A DNA stretch of 64,000 bases from Cyanobium sp. Morenito 9A2 (GCF_024345575.1 NZ_JAGQBJ010000008.1:1-64000), one strand, 5' to 3'; shown: positions 9,723 through 19,577, numbered from the stretch's first letter. Numbers and translations are program-made. The notes: generated by a model not told the origin, from the letters alone.

Positions 9723-10473
9723 CCCCACCGCAGGCCGCCTGCTGCAGGCCATCCGGGCCGATCTGGCCATTATCAAGGAACGGGATCCGGCCGCCCGCAG
9801 CAGGCTCGAAATCTTGCTCTGCTACCCAGGCTTCCATGCCTTGGTGATCCATCGCATCAGCCACCGGCTCTGGCGGATGGGGCTGCCGCTGCTGCCGCGG
9901 CTGGTGTCCCAGCTCGGGCGCACGCTCACGGGTGTGGAAATCCACCCCGGAGCTCGCATCGGCTCAGGGGTGTTCATCGACCACGGCATGGGCGTGGTAA
10001 TCGGCGAAACCGCTGAGATCGGGAACCGCTGTCTGCTGTATCAGGGGGTGACCCTGGGGGGAACAGGAAAGGAACACGGAAAGCGCCACCCGACCCTGGC
10101 GGAGAACGTGGTGGTGGGCGCCGGCGCCAAGGTGCTCGGGGCCATCGAAGTGGGGCCCAACACCCGCATTGGTGCTGGCTCGGTGGTGTTGCGTGATGTG
10201 CCCGCCAACAGCACGGTGGTGGGGGTACCTGGACGAATCGTGCACCAGTCGGGAGTGCGCATCGACCCCCTGGCCCACTCCGCCCTACCCGACACTGAGG
10301 CCCAGGTGATCCGTAACCTGATGGAGCGGATCGATGCGCTTGAAGGTGAGCTGAACGAGCTGCGCAGCAGATCGAGCCTGGGCGAAGATCACCCGAAGGC
10401 CGGCAAGGCCCAGAACCTCAGGGATCGGGAAATTATGGAGTTCCTCGGGGATGAAGACTGTCCACCAGGTTGA
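9712..10473 (+). CDS. cysE: Serine O-acetyltransferase
   Basis: 253 aa. An N-terminal helical part (LQAIRADLAIIKERDPAARS, then CYPGFHALVIHRISHRLW) is followed by a left-handed beta-helix of hexapeptide repeats: GVEIHPGARIGSGVFIDHG, VVIGETAEIGNR, VTLGGTGKEHGKRHPTL. The DHG and GKRHP residues form the active site. CysE acetylates serine with acetyl-CoA, the first committed step to cysteine. The likely start GTG 9712 lies inside the end of the PIN toxin gene. The C-terminal tail past ~residue 195 is an acidic helix specific to cyanobacterial forms. No other cysteine gene is next to it. Confidence 0.95.
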   Translation: MSPDPTAGRLLQAIRADLAIIKERDPAARSRLEILLCYPGFHALVIHRISHRLWRMGLPLLPRLVSQLGRTLTGVEIHPGARIGSGVFIDHGMGVVIGETAEIGNRCLLYQGVTLGGTGKEHGKRHPTLAENVVVGAGAKVLGAIEVGPNTRIGAGSVVLRDVPANSTVVGVPGRIVHQSGVRIDPLAHSALPDTEAQVIRNLMERIDALEGELNELRSRSSLGEDHPKAGKAQNLRDREIMEFLGDEDCPPG

Positions 10474-10536
10474 ACAGCTTCGTGGACGGGAATGGACAGA
10501 GCGTGTCGGGGGCCCTGCCGACCGGCAGTCTCCAGC

Positions 10537-13356
10537 TCAAGCCTCCACGGGCCGCGGGTCAAACATGAACATCGAATAGATCACGTTGCGCCGCATCCCG
10601 GTCATCATCTCGAGGAACATGTCGTAGCCCTCGTTCTTGTATTCGATCAAGGGGTCCTTCTGGCCATAGCCGCGCAGGCCCACCGATTCACGCAGAGCAT
10701 CCATCGCCTGCAGGTGCTCCCGCCAAAGGGTGTCAATCTGCTGGAGGATGAAGAAGCGCTCCGCTTCGCGCATCAGCCCCGGCCGCCCCTGCTCAACCTG
10801 GGCTTCCTTGAGGTCATAAGCGTTTCGAAGTTGCTCCTGGAGGAAGGCTTTGAGCTCCTCCATCGAGAGCCCAAGGAGCTGCTCAGGTAGCAGATCCTCC
10901 AGCAGATAGACGAACTCCTTCACCTTGGCCACCAGCCGCTCAAGATCCCACTCCTCGGGCGGTAGATCGGGGTTCACATAAGCCTCAACGATGTCATCCA
11001 TGGTGCGCTCGCCGTAGCCGATCACCTGCTTTTTGAGTTCACGTCCTTCCAAAACCCGCCGCCGCTCGGCATAAACGGCCTTGCGCTGATTGTTCATCAC
11101 CTCGTCGTACTCGAACACCTGCTTACGAATGTCGTAGTAATACGTTTCGACCTTCTTCTGTGCCCCCTCCAAAGAGCGGGTGAGCATGTTCGATTCGATC
11201 GGCATGTCTTCTTCCACCCGGAAGGCATTCATCAGCCCCGCGACGCGCTCTCCACCGAAGATGCGCAACAGGTTGTCTTCCAGCGAGAGGAAGAAGCGTG
11301 TGCTGCCCGGGTCCCCCTGGCGACCGGCGCGACCCCGGAGCTGGTTGTCAACTCGGCGGGATTCGTGCCGCTCGGTGCCGATCACATGCAAGCCACCAGC
11401 GTCGCGCACGGTTGCCTCGTCACGCTTCACCACCGCGTCATACTCAGCCTTGACCACAGCGATCTGCTCGCGCAACTGCTGAATCTGGGGATCGTCAGTG
11501 GGGGCCTTCTCGGCCGCCTGGGCAATGCGGTCTTCGAGTTCAAGCACGCCGAGGGAGCGATCTCCCCAGGCCCCCACCAACCCACGGGCCAGAAGGCCCA
11601 GGTTTTGCTCGGTCCCCTCGCTGAGGGCGCAGGGGTAGAGGGTGCCAATCGCCCGGGCCTCACTCAGGGGTTTGGTGGTGACGGCCGTTCCGGGTGCAAA
11701 ACCGGCGGCAGCTTCGCGCGGCAAAGGGATGGGGGGTCTGTGACCCTCCTCAGGCCGCACCAGGCGGGGCAGCAGAACCTCCCGGAGCTTGAGGCGGGCC
11801 ATGTAGTCGGTGTTGCCCCCCAGGATGATGTCGGTGCCGCGGCCGGCCATGTTGGTGGCAATGGTCACGGCGCCGGCCCGGCCCGCCTGGGCAACGATCT
11901 CCGCCTCCCGCTCGACGTTCTCAGGCTTGGCGTTCAGCAGGTTGTGGGGGATCTCCTGCTCCATGAGCAGGGCGGACAGCACCTCGGATTTCTCGACACT
12001 GGTGGTGCCCACCAGCACAGGCCGACCGGCCCGGTGGTATTCGGCGGTCTCTGCCGCCACGGCCCGCCATTTGGCTGTCTCGTTCTTGTAGACCTGATCC
12101 ACCAGATCGGTGCGCGAGCGCACGCGGTTGGTGGGCACCACCGTGACCTCGAGCTTGTAGGTCTTCTCAAACTCCACCTCCTCGGTCTTGGCGGTGCCGG
12201 TCATGCCAGCCAGGCGCGGATAGAGCAGGAAGAAGTTCTGATAGGTGATGCTGGCGAGGGTCTGGGTTTCGGGCTGGATCGGCAGGTCCTCCTTCGATTC
12301 GATCGCCTGATGCTGACCGTCGCTCCAACGGCGGCCCGGCATCACCCGTCCGGTGAACTCATCAACAATCACAGCGTCCTGATCGCGCACGATATAATTG
12401 ACATCTCTGACGAACAGTTCTTTGGCCTTCAGCGCATTGGTGATGAAATGCGCCCAAGGGTCGGCGGGGTCGAACAGGTCAGTCACACCCAGGAGCTGCT
12501 CGGCCTTGGCATAGCCCTCATCGGTGAGGGTCACGTTGCGCTGCTTCTCATCGACCTCGTAGTCGCCCTCAGGGTCAATGCCGTCCTTGGTCATGCCCTC
12601 AGCACGCTCCAGCTGGGCGGCCACCTCCGTGGCCCGGCGGTACTTCTCCTGCGGCCGCTCCACCTGACCAGAAATGATCAGGGGCGTGCGCGCTTCATCG
12701 ATCAGGATCGAATCGACCTCGTCAATGACGCAGTAGTGAAACTCCCGCTGTACCACCTCGGCGATGTCGTTCGCCATGTTGTCGCGGAGATAGTCGAAGC
12801 CAAGCTCGCTGTTGGTGGCGTAGGTGATGTCGCAGGCGTAGTTGCGCCGACGCTCCGCCGGGGCCATGTCCTGCTGGATCAGGCCCACCGAAAGCCCCAG
12901 GAAGCGATGCACCTGCCCCATCCACTCGGCATCCCGGCGGGCGAGGTAGTCGTTCACCGTGACCACATGCACCCCCTTGCCGGTGAGGGCGTTGAGGTAA
13001 GCGGGGAGGGTGGCCACCAGGGTCTTCCCTTCGCCGGTCTTCATCTCGGCGATCTGGCCCTCGTGCAGCACCATGCCGCCCAGCAGTTGCACGTCAAAGT
13101 GGCGCATGCCCAGCACGCGCTTGCCGGCCTCACGCACCACGGCAAAGGCTTCGGGGAGAAGTTCATCGAGCAACTGCCGCTGCCGCACGGGCGTTTCGGC
13201 CTTGGCCAGGGCGTCCCGGAAGGAGGCGGTTTTTGAGCGCAGCTCATCGTCCGAGAGTGGAGCGACGTCCTCCTCCAACAGGTTGATGTCGGAAACCAGG
13301 GGCTGGAAGCGCTTCAGCTTGCGGGCGTTGGGGTCCCCCAGCAGCAGCTTGAGCAT
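10537..13356 (-). CDS. secA: Preprotein translocase ATPase SecA
   Basis: 939 aa from ATG 13356. Opens [22 protein letters not shown]1 has Walker [19 protein letters not shown] and the [19 protein letters not shown] block. A preprotein cross-linking domain follows, then NBD2 with [16 protein letters not shown] and the [20 protein letters not shown] motif. The helical scaffold ends with [24 protein letters not shown]. The C-terminal zinc finger found in many proteobacterial SecA proteins is absent, as in other cyanobacteria and plastids. SecA drives export through SecYEG at the plasma and thylakoid membranes. An upstream in-frame extension to 13548 is not family-like. Confidence 0.98.
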   Translation of the reverse strand: MLKLLLGDPNARKLKRFQPLVSDINLLEEDVAPLSDDELRSKTASFRDALAKAETPVRQRQLLDELLPEAFAVVREAGKRVLGMRHFDVQLLGGMVLHEGQIAEMKTGEGKTLVATLPAYLNALTGKGVHVVTVNDYLARRDAEWMGQVHRFLGLSVGLIQQDMAPAERRRNYACDITYATNSELGFDYLRDNMANDIAEVVQREFHYCVIDEVDSILIDEARTPLIISGQVERPQEKYRRATEVAAQLERAEGMTKDGIDPEGDYEVDEKQRNVTLTDEGYAKAEQLLGVTDLFDPADPWAHFITNALKAKELFVRDVNYIVRDQDAVIVDEFTGRVMPGRRWSDGQHQAIESKEDLPIQPETQTLASITYQNFFLLYPRLAGMTGTAKTEEVEFEKTYKLEVTVVPTNRVRSRTDLVDQVYKNETAKWRAVAAETAEYHRAGRPVLVGTTSVEKSEVLSALLMEQEIPHNLLNAKPENVEREAEIVAQAGRAGAVTIATNMAGRGTDIILGGNTDYMARLKLREVLLPRLVRPEEGHRPPIPLPREAAAGFAPGTAVTTKPLSEARAIGTLYPCALSEGTEQNLGLLARGLVGAWGDRSLGVLELEDRIAQAAEKAPTDDPQIQQLREQIAVVKAEYDAVVKRDEATVRDAGGLHVIGTERHESRRVDNQLRGRAGRQGDPGSTRFFLSLEDNLLRIFGGERVAGLMNAFRVEEDMPIESNMLTRSLEGAQKKVETYYYDIRKQVFEYDEVMNNQRKAVYAERRRVLEGRELKKQVIGYGERTMDDIVEAYVNPDLPPEEWDLERLVAKVKEFVYLLEDLLPEQLLGLSMEELKAFLQEQLRNAYDLKEAQVEQGRPGLMREAERFFILQQIDTLWREHLQAMDALRESVGLRGYGQKDPLIEYKNEGYDMFLEMMTGMRRNVIYSMFMFDPRPVEA

Positions 13357-13516
13357 GGAAAGTGGGCCAGCCGGATGGGTCACCCTATCACCGCAGGGGC
13401 AGGGGCCGAGGGGCAAAAGCAAGCTGTTGCAGGGGTTCTCAGCCAAGATGCAGCTCCAGATCCAGGAGCCTCCAGCCCCCTGAGCACCGGAGGCGAAGAT
13501 TCTCCTGTCCGACTGA

Positions 13517-13996
13517 TTGGCCAGCCCCTTGAGCTCGCCCAGCCCCACCGTTGAAGCCCCCAGGGGCGAGGTCTATCGGCTGATCAGCCACGGCCCCCTG
13601 GCCCTGCGGCTGCGCTGGCGTCTGGGGGCCCTCCAGGCCTTGCTGGATCAGCACAGCTTCTGGGCGTCCAGCCGCAGCCGGGGCGAACTGGCACGGATGC
13701 TGGGCCGTAGCCAGGCCACCGTAAGCGCCTGGCATGGCAGCACGCTGGTGGGTTTCGGACGCGCCACCAGCGACGGGGTGTTCCGCGCCGTGCTGTGGGA
13801 CGTGGTGGTGGCCAGGGAGCAGCAGGGCGAAGGCCTGGGCCGAGGCATCGTCGAGGCGCTGCTGGACAGCCCAGCAGTGGCCAGGGCCGAGCGCGTCTAC
13901 CTGATGACCACCAACAGTGCAGGCTTCTACAGCAGGCTTGGGTTCAGCCCCGACCACGGCCAGGAACTGCTGATGAGAGCCCGCGAGGGCCGTTGA
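13517..13996 (+). CDS. GNAT-family N-acetyltransferase
   Basis: 159 aa. The GNAT core is visible: [11 protein letters not shown] (beta strands 2-3), [26 protein letters not shown] (motif A, acetyl-CoA pyrophosphate loop Q-G-E-G-L-G), then [17 protein letters not shown] (motif B, with the F-Y-x-x-L-G-F signature). Substrate is unknown; cyanobacterial relatives are annotated only as GNAT proteins, including the one homologous to plastid NSI. Start codons here are TTG (13517, or 13532) since no ATG fits. It is divergent from secA with 160 bp between and ends 4 bp before the 3' end of the antisense tRNA-Gly. Confidence 0.85.
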   Translation: MASPLSSPSPTVEAPRGEVYRLISHGPLALRLRWRLGALQALLDQHSFWASSRSRGELARMLGRSQATVSAWHGSTLVGFGRATSDGVFRAVLWDVVVAREQQGEGLGRGIVEALLDSPAVARAERVYLMTTNSAGFYSRLGFSPDHGQELLMRAREGR

Positions 13997-14000
13997 AAAA

Positions 14001-14072
14001 AGCGGATGAAGAGATTCGAACTCTCGACCCTCTCCTTGGCAAGGAGATGCTCTACCACTGAGCTACATCCGC
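14001..14072 (-). tRNA. tRNA-Gly(GCC)
   Basis: Read on the minus strand it starts GCGGATG at 14072 and closes with CATCCGC plus discriminator T at 14001, giving a perfect 7-bp acceptor stem. The D-arm TAGCTCAGTGGTAGAGCA, anticodon stem-loop CTCCTTGCCAAGGAG (anticodon GCC, glycine) and T-arm GAGAGTTCGAATCTCT are all intact. CCA is not encoded. A run of T follows the 3' end on the minus strand, which may end transcription. The tRNA marks the left edge of the lower-GC polysaccharide region. Confidence 0.97.
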
Positions 14073-14922
14073 GCAGGACTTGGAAAGCTCCTGTCTGCCG
14101 TCCAGCGACGGCCGCTAGAGCATGGACCACGGGGGGGGCCTTCGTCAATTCGCTCCCAACGGATCAAGTCGGAGACCCTGGGAATCCTTGAGACAGCAGG
14201 GGCGAGACAGTCCTGGCCCAAGCCCCGGCGGTCGCCTGACCAGGCCTGCCCTCAGCGGGGGTCCCAGGGGACCAGCTTGAGAGGAGGGAGCCTGGCGGGG
14301 ACCCCGCTCAAGACTCGCCCCCGTGGGAGAAGGACGACCCCTGAAGCCGGATCAGAAGACGTCCCCCGGCCATGGTTGGCGGAAAGAACAAACTAAGCCC
14401 GACAGGGAAGCGGCCCGAGCGCCGAGGCCACCTCTCACCCCCCGGGGAGGAGATCGCGAGGCGTCCCGCAGAACGGGCAGGCGTGGATCAAAGCCAAGCC
14501 GAATCCGAGCGAACTACGCTCCGTGGAAGCGATCTGGGCCCCATCTGCGAACGCGACGGCTCCGGTGCGCAAGGGTGCGAGGGACGCTAACGACAGCGAG
14601 GGTGCTGAGAGCTCCCCCAAAGACGACGTCCCGATATCTGCCTCGGAAGGACGACTCCGGCGGGAGTCTCGCGCGCAGCGGTGATGGAGGCTGCTCGTGT
14701 GATCGCAGGCGGGAGCGCTCGAAAAACCGCCACCTCGCGCCTCCGCTGCGGTCGACCAGGCATGCGGAAGTCCATGGCAGAAGTTCAGCCACCCTGGCGC
14801 TGCGCGTATTTGACAAGAACGCAGGCATCCAAACTGTTGACGCTCAGGGCCCTGCGGGACGCTGTCAGGCAAGCCATGGCTCAATGCTATCGTTCAAAAA
14901 CTGTGTGCTACCAACCTGAAGT
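14073..14922. other. 850-bp stretch without a convincing gene
   Basis: Several open frames cross this stretch, but none has family motifs, a sensible start or consistent codon use, and frames overlap on both strands. The first half is very GC-rich with dense inverted repeats. The strongest is 14254-14265 (AGCGGGGGTCCC) against 14298-14308 (GGGACCCCGCT), an 11-bp stem with one bulge. A competing partial pairing exists between GCTTGAG (14275-14281) and CTCAAG (14307-14312). I looked for tmRNA, RNase P RNA and SRP RNA signatures and did not find them. It may hold a tRNA promoter, an unrecognised structured RNA, or debris at an island junction. Confidence 0.5.
14254..14308. repeat. Long imperfect inverted repeat (possible RNA hairpin)
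   Basis: The arms are 14254-14265 and 14298-14308, complementary over 11 bp with one bulged G, separated by about 32 bases. All arm bases but one pair are strong GC-rich pairs. No T-run follows in either direction, so it is not a simple intrinsic terminator. It is listed as an observed structure, not a known element. Confidence 0.45.
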
Positions 14923-15756
14923 TTGAGCACGATCAAAAGCAGGCTCAGCCGACTTCTTCGCAGGTTCTCCCGCAAGGCAAGAGAATCTCTCAAGCTTTCG
15001 GATTCGCCATCTACAACATCAACGCCTCCTGCCCATGATGTCCGGCCCTATCTAAAACATCCTGATCCAGAATCTTGTCTCCGTGTGGCCACCAACACGA
15101 TGGAGAAAATTTTCTATGGTCACAAGGGCCGGCAATCCCACAAGTGGCACCACTATCTTGAGGTCTACGATCTGCACCTGAAACGCTTTCGCAACACACC
15201 CGTTCGCATCTTGGAGATCGGCGTGCAGACGGGAGGCTCGCTCCAGTTGTGGCGTAAATACTTTGGCCCTACCGCAGTTGTGTTTGGCGTCGACATCGAC
15301 CCCGCCTGTCAAACCTTTGATGATCAAGATGCCAAAGTCCGCATCGGCTCCCAGGCCGATGCCTCATTTCTTCGCTCCGTTGTAGCAGAGATGGGCGGCC
15401 TGGATATTGTTGTAGACGATGGCAGCCACGTAGCCTCTGATCAACAAATCAGCTTTGAAACCCTCTTCCCACAGCTGTCCAACGGAGGCGTCTATGTCTG
15501 CGAAGATCTACAAGCATCCTACTGGGACATCTTCCACAATGGAGGCTATAAACGACCAGGCACATTCATTGAGCTAGCCAAACAACTGGTGGATGACATT
15601 CATGAATGGTACCATGATACTCCGCCAGAAGTTGTCAACAATGCCGCCTCACTCATCCATGCCATCTGCTTCTACGAAGGCATGGCCGTAATCGAGAAAC
15701 GCTCTCGTCCACGCAGCTATTACTGTGGCATGCCACCGGTGGTTTCTGCCACGTGA
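14923..15756 (+). CDS. Class I SAM-dependent methyltransferase, glycan-island type
   Basis: 277 aa from TTG 14923 (a stop lies just upstream, so no earlier start exists). The Rossmann motif I reads VRILEIGVQTGGSLQLWRKYF, followed by the acidic end of strand 2 in VFGVDIDP and a motif DIVVDDGSHVASDQQ. This layout (EIGxxxGGSLxxW ... VDDGSH) belongs to methyltransferases common in polysaccharide and cell-surface clusters, related to Methyltransf_24 and cephalosporin-hydroxylase-like proteins. The C-terminus (SRPRSYYCGMPPVVSAT) is unlike the family's usual end and may be a frameshifted or truncated tail. Codon use has more A/T than the core genes. The exact substrate, probably a sugar, is unknown. 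Confidence 0.75.
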   Translation: MSTIKSRLSRLLRRFSRKARESLKLSDSPSTTSTPPAHDVRPYLKHPDPESCLRVATNTMEKIFYGHKGRQSHKWHHYLEVYDLHLKRFRNTPVRILEIGVQTGGSLQLWRKYFGPTAVVFGVDIDPACQTFDDQDAKVRIGSQADASFLRSVVAEMGGLDIVVDDGSHVASDQQISFETLFPQLSNGGVYVCEDLQASYWDIFHNGGYKRPGTFIELAKQLVDDIHEWYHDTPPEVVNNAASLIHAICFYEGMAVIEKRSRPRSYYCGMPPVVSAT

Positions 15757-16093
15757 GCTCCGGGATGGCGTCAACGCTGGTTCAGTATCAACAACCATGG
15801 CCAGCATCTACCTCATCAAGTCAGCAAATGGCCAATTTACCCGTGAGTTTAAGCGAGTCAACAACCGGTAGCAAGCCGTTGCCAGTGGCACGGTCAACAC
15901 CCGCCGCAGCAGCAGATACTGACTGCTCAGGGAGCAGCCGAATCTGTCAGTGCGCCTGAGCCATGTTGCGACACCACCCAAGATCACGACGGTGCTCTCC
16001 TCGGCGCGCGCTAACGGAATAAGATGCTCCATCCAACCGTTGGAACACCTCTGAGAACGCTAACCGTTATCAGCTACCTGCACCAGCGATGCC
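15757..16093. other. 337-bp gap in the glycan gene set
   Basis: No gene recognised. One 74-codon open frame runs leftward (16032-15808), but it lacks a family pattern. Because the preceding methyltransferase has an atypical C-terminus, the beginning of this gap may be decayed coding sequence. No promoter is obvious; the next gene starts at 16094. Confidence 0.5.
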
Positions 16094-17614
16094 ATGGATG
16101 AACTCAGCAACTACCAAGAAAATGTAACTTCGCAGAATGGCGAAGATGGAATACTACGCGAAATCTTTCGACGCATCGGTGTGCGATCCAAGTTGTGCAT
16201 AGAGTTTGGTGCATGGGACGGCATTCATCTCAGCAACACCTGGGAGCTATGGCACCAGCAGGGCTGGAGTGCCTTGCTGATCGAAGGGGATCGAGGGCGC
16301 CACGAAGCCCTGGCCGCTTCACTGTCAGAGCACCCCAGGGCCAAGGCACTGCTGGCCTACGTCAACGATGCAGGCCCCAACAGCCTTGACAGCTTGCTGG
16401 CCCAATCGTGTCTTGCCGAGGCAGGCATTGATCTGCTCTCCATCGACATTGATGGCGATGACTATCACGTTTGGCAATCACTGAAGAACTACAGACCACG
16501 GGTGGTTGTGATTGAATACAATCCTTCCATTCCTCCAGAACTCGAACTGGTGCAGAAGAAGGGAGAATACTTCGGCGCTTCGGCAGGCGCCCTGCTGAAA
16601 CTCGCCCACGAGAAAGAATACCTGTTAGCCGCCTGCACAGCAACCAACTGTCTTTTCATTTGCAAGGAAGACTTCGAGAAACTTCAGATCATAGAGCTTG
16701 TCATCCATCAGGCATTTGATCGAAGTCAACTCACCTACGCCATCAACGCATACGACGGGCAAATGTTTCTGACACGGTGCCCGATTTTTTCTCACTCTCT
16801 CCCAGAGGCCACGGCTACCCATTGGTGGCGACTCCTCCTCAATAACCTGCTGGGTCGAGAAGAAACCCCGTCATCTCCTGTCCAGGGAATTACTCCAGTC
16901 TCAGTAACAGCCAAAGCTCTTACTGCCAAGCATTCACTGCCGAGCCGAATCTCCAGTGCCCTGAAGATGCGTACCGGTAGGTTGATCACATCTTTACCAC
17001 CGTACCGTGCCTATGAACGCTGTGCGGACCTGGTACGCACGCGAATGGAAGAAGAATCCGATATTCGTCACTGGCGACAGGCCGGAAAGCCACTACCACC
17101 TCCCCATGCCTTCAAGCAACGTCTTCTATCCAGCTACTCACGCAAACACAAACTCAGGTCCCTGGTTGAAACAGGAACGTATCTTGGAGACATGGTCCAT
17201 GCCATGCGTCGGCACTTCCAAACCATCATCTCGGTTGAACTCAGCCCAGAACTCTGCGAAAAATCGAGACTACGTTTTGCAGCTTATCCACATATCACAA
17301 TACTCCAAGGTGACAGTGGCAAAATTCTTCCGATTATTCTAAGCCAACTGCAGCACCCAACATTATTCTGGCTCGATGGTCATTACTCAGCAGGAATCAC
17401 AGCTCGTGGCTCGGAAGAAACACCCGTATCCGCAGAGATAGGAGCCATCCTTGATCATGACATCAAGGGTCACGTCATCTTGATTGACGACGCTCGCAAT
17501 TTTGACGGCACACATGATTATCCAACTTATGAATCACTAAGAAGTTCAATTCTTCTTCGCAAGCCAATGGCAATCATAAGTTGCAAAGAGGATATCATTC
17601 GAGTCGTTCTGTAG
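16094..17614 (+). CDS. Two-domain methyltransferase-like protein (fusion)
   Basis: 506 aa made of two unrelated-looking Rossmann modules. The first (about residues 1-215) has SQNGEDGILREIFRRIG, then CIEFGAWDGIHLSNTW (a motif I variant), LLIEGDRG and LLSIDIDGDDYHVW; this pattern occurs in FkbM-like surface-glycan methyltransferases. The second (about 340-506) has LVETGTYLGDMVHAMRRHF, ISVELSPELCEKSR, LQGDSGKILP, and LFWLDGHYSAG...ILIDDARNF. A low-complexity linker joins them. Each half is found alone in other polysaccharide clusters, so this looks like a gene fusion giving two methylation activities. Substrates unknown. It ends 8 bp before the next glycosyltransferase start. Confidence 0.72.
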   Translation: MDELSNYQENVTSQNGEDGILREIFRRIGVRSKLCIEFGAWDGIHLSNTWELWHQQGWSALLIEGDRGRHEALAASLSEHPRAKALLAYVNDAGPNSLDSLLAQSCLAEAGIDLLSIDIDGDDYHVWQSLKNYRPRVVVIEYNPSIPPELELVQKKGEYFGASAGALLKLAHEKEYLLAACTATNCLFICKEDFEKLQIIELVIHQAFDRSQLTYAINAYDGQMFLTRCPIFSHSLPEATATHWWRLLLNNLLGREETPSSPVQGITPVSVTAKALTAKHSLPSRISSALKMRTGRLITSLPPYRAYERCADLVRTRMEEESDIRHWRQAGKPLPPPHAFKQRLLSSYSRKHKLRSLVETGTYLGDMVHAMRRHFQTIISVELSPELCEKSRLRFAAYPHITILQGDSGKILPIILSQLQHPTLFWLDGHYSAGITARGSEETPVSAEIGAILDHDIKGHVILIDDARNFDGTHDYPTYESLRSSILLRKPMAIISCKEDIIRVVL

Positions 17615-17622
17615 GCCGCAGC

Positions 17623-18633
17623 GTGACACTTCCTGCGGTTTCTGTCCTGCTTCCAGTATATAATTGTGAGCGGTATATAGGAGCCGCAATCGAGAGCATT
17701 CTCCAGCAGTCTTTCACAGACTTTGAATTCCTGATTGTGGATGACGGATCAATAGACAACACACCGGCCATCCTTGCCACCTACACCGATGATCGAATTC
17801 GTCTCTTCCGCCATGCCAATCGGGGGCTTGCAGCTACGCTCAATTTTGGCATCTCGCAATCCAGAGGCCGCTACGTTGCCCGTCAAGACCAAGACGATCT
17901 TTCCCTGCCGCATCGCCTTGAACGCCAAGTCGCCCACCTTGATGCACATTCGGAATGTGTACTGCTTGGCTCCTGGGCTCAGATCATCGAGATCGATCAA
18001 CTCAGCAAACGTTTTCATCGCCACCCCACACACAATGCAGAGCTGAAGTACGGATTGTTGTTCAACAATCCCTTCGTCCACAGCTCGGTCATACTGCGCC
18101 GCTCTGCAGTGTTAGCCGCAGGTGGATATAGCACTGACCCACAGAGACAGCCCCCCGAGGATTATGAGCTTTGGTCTCGCTTGGCGCGAAGACATGAAAT
18201 TGCCAATCTTGGAGAAGTGTTGCTGCACTACCGTGAGGTCCCCGGAAGCATGTCTCGCACAGGCATCTCACCCTTTCTCAGCAATGTGGTCAGCTTTAGT
18301 TCCGAAAACATCAGCGCCGCTTCAGGAGTGTCCGCCGACGACCAAGACCTGGTCGCAATTTCGAAACTAACGCACGGAATCCCTTTAAACCAAAAATACA
18401 AACCAAACTTTGAGCGTATGAAATCATTGCTCTTTCAAGCGATCGATTCATTTGCCCTAGGGGAGGAGAGAACTCCGTTAAAGCATGACGCCATCGAACG
18501 CATTAACTCGCTCAAAGCGACCTGGTCTCTGAGTAAAGTTGGCCTATGGCCCTTGCTGCGCCACCAGGGTTTCCTGCGCTCAGCCGCGAAGAGACTGTGG
18601 ACTCTGCGCCCGCGATCGATTCGAATCAAATGA
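17623..18633 (+). CDS. Glycosyltransferase family 2
   Basis: 336 aa from GTG 17623. GT-A fold: PAVSVLLPVYNCERYIGAAI at the N-terminus (nucleotide-binding strand), ILQQSFTDFEFLIVDDGSIDNT, and RQDQDDLSLPHRLERQV, where the D-Q-D-D stretch supplies the metal-binding DxD. A later PPEDYELWSRLARR contributes the ED acceptor/catalytic motif. Such enzymes add one sugar from a nucleotide sugar to a lipid-linked glycan on the cytoplasmic face. An open frame starting at TTG 17581 would overlap the previous gene; the GTG gives the normal N-terminus. Overlaps the epimerase gene by four bases (ATGA). Confidence 0.9.
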   Translation: MTLPAVSVLLPVYNCERYIGAAIESILQQSFTDFEFLIVDDGSIDNTPAILATYTDDRIRLFRHANRGLAATLNFGISQSRGRYVARQDQDDLSLPHRLERQVAHLDAHSECVLLGSWAQIIEIDQLSKRFHRHPTHNAELKYGLLFNNPFVHSSVILRRSAVLAAGGYSTDPQRQPPEDYELWSRLARRHEIANLGEVLLHYREVPGSMSRTGISPFLSNVVSFSSENISAASGVSADDQDLVAISKLTHGIPLNQKYKPNFERMKSLLFQAIDSFALGEERTPLKHDAIERINSLKATWSLSKVGLWPLLRHQGFLRSAAKRLWTLRPRSIRIK

Positions 18634-19577
18634 AGACAATCATCATAGGAGGTGCTGGTTTCATCGGCAGAAGTCTGTGTGACGTGCTGATCCAAATGGG
18701 TCGCGAGGTCACCGTGGTTGGCAGGCGGTCTGCAGACTCTCTATCAGATCCACCCGGCTGTACCTACATCAGCGCTGACATCGGCAACCGCTCGCAGCTG
18801 CGTTCGTTGCTCGAGCCCGGATGTGAGCTGATCGATCTGGCCTACGCCACGGTGCCGAAGACGAGTTACGGCGATCCCATCTTCGATCTGCTCTCCAATC
18901 TTCCCGCCAGTGTCGGGCTGTTGCAGGAGGCCATGACAGTGGGCATCAGGCGATTACTTCTGGTCTCGTCGGGTGGCACCGTCTATGGACCATGCAAAAG
19001 TCTTCCAATGACCGAGAGCCACCCTACGGCTCCTGTAAGCCCCTACGGCATCACCAAACTCACCATTGATCACTACGCGATGATGTTTCATCACACCATG
19101 GACCTGCCTGTGGTGATTGTTCGCCCTGGCAATGCCTACGGACCTCGCCAAAAGGCTGGTACAGGTCAAGGCTTCATTGCAGCAGCCATCGATTCATTGC
19201 TCGAGGGAAGAGCAATCGACCTCTACGGGGAAAAGGGTACCTTGCGTGACTACATCCACGTACATGACGTGGCAGTAGGAATGGCTGCCGCCCTCGACTC
19301 GGGCCACACTGGTGCCATCTACAACGTCGGCACGGGTGTGGGGAGCTCCAATTTGGATATCATCGATGCCATCCGTCCCCACGCCCTCAACAGCGGCATC
19401 TCCGTTGAGATTCGTGAGCTTGCATTTCGCCGCTTTGACGTAGCGGCCAACATTCTGGACAGCAGAAAACTGCAGCAAGATACGGGCTGGCAGCCCCAGG
19501 TCTCATTGGACAACGGCATAGCTGAGATGTGGCGATCCGCCTGCCACAATCGAAGGGCAGGCGGCCAGCACTCCTGA
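18630..19577 (+). CDS. NAD-dependent nucleotide-sugar epimerase/dehydratase (extended SDR)
   Basis: 315 aa from ATG 18630. The glycine-rich NAD-binding motif IIIGGAGFIGRSL begins at residue 4. The catalytic block has Ser in LLLVSSGGTVYG and the Tyr-x3-Lys pair in PYGITKLTIDHYAMM. RPGNAYGPRQ and LRDYIHVHDVA are typical of UDP-glucose 4-epimerase-type SDRs. It probably makes or interconverts a nucleotide sugar for the neighbouring glycosyltransferases; which sugar cannot be told from sequence. Translationally coupled to the upstream GT2 gene. Confidence 0.9.
   Translation: MKTIIIGGAGFIGRSLCDVLIQMGREVTVVGRRSADSLSDPPGCTYISADIGNRSQLRSLLEPGCELIDLAYATVPKTSYGDPIFDLLSNLPASVGLLQEAMTVGIRRLLLVSSGGTVYGPCKSLPMTESHPTAPVSPYGITKLTIDHYAMMFHHTMDLPVVIVRPGNAYGPRQKAGTGQGFIAAAIDSLLEGRAIDLYGEKGTLRDYIHVHDVAVGMAAALDSGHTGAIYNVGTGVGSSNLDIIDAIRPHALNSGISVEIRELAFRRFDVAANILDSRKLQQDTGWQPQVSLDNGIAEMWRSACHNRRAGGQHS

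Noticed and set aside
11365-13236. 623-codon plus-strand open frame
   Set aside because: Antisense to secA, shadow composition only.
14323-14919. 198-codon open frame in the gene-free stretch after tRNA-Gly
   Set aside because: Arg/Pro/Ser-rich, overlapping equally long frames on the other strand; no motif or ribosome site.
14073-14922. Possible tmRNA, RNase P RNA or SRP RNA
   Set aside because: No T-arm with GTTCGA, no tag-peptide frame, no GAGGAAAGTCC of RNase P and no SRP GNAR-tetraloop consensus found on either strand.
15808-16032. 74-codon minus-strand open frame in the glycan region
   Set aside because: No family pattern, no ribosome site, and it opposes the surrounding operon direction.
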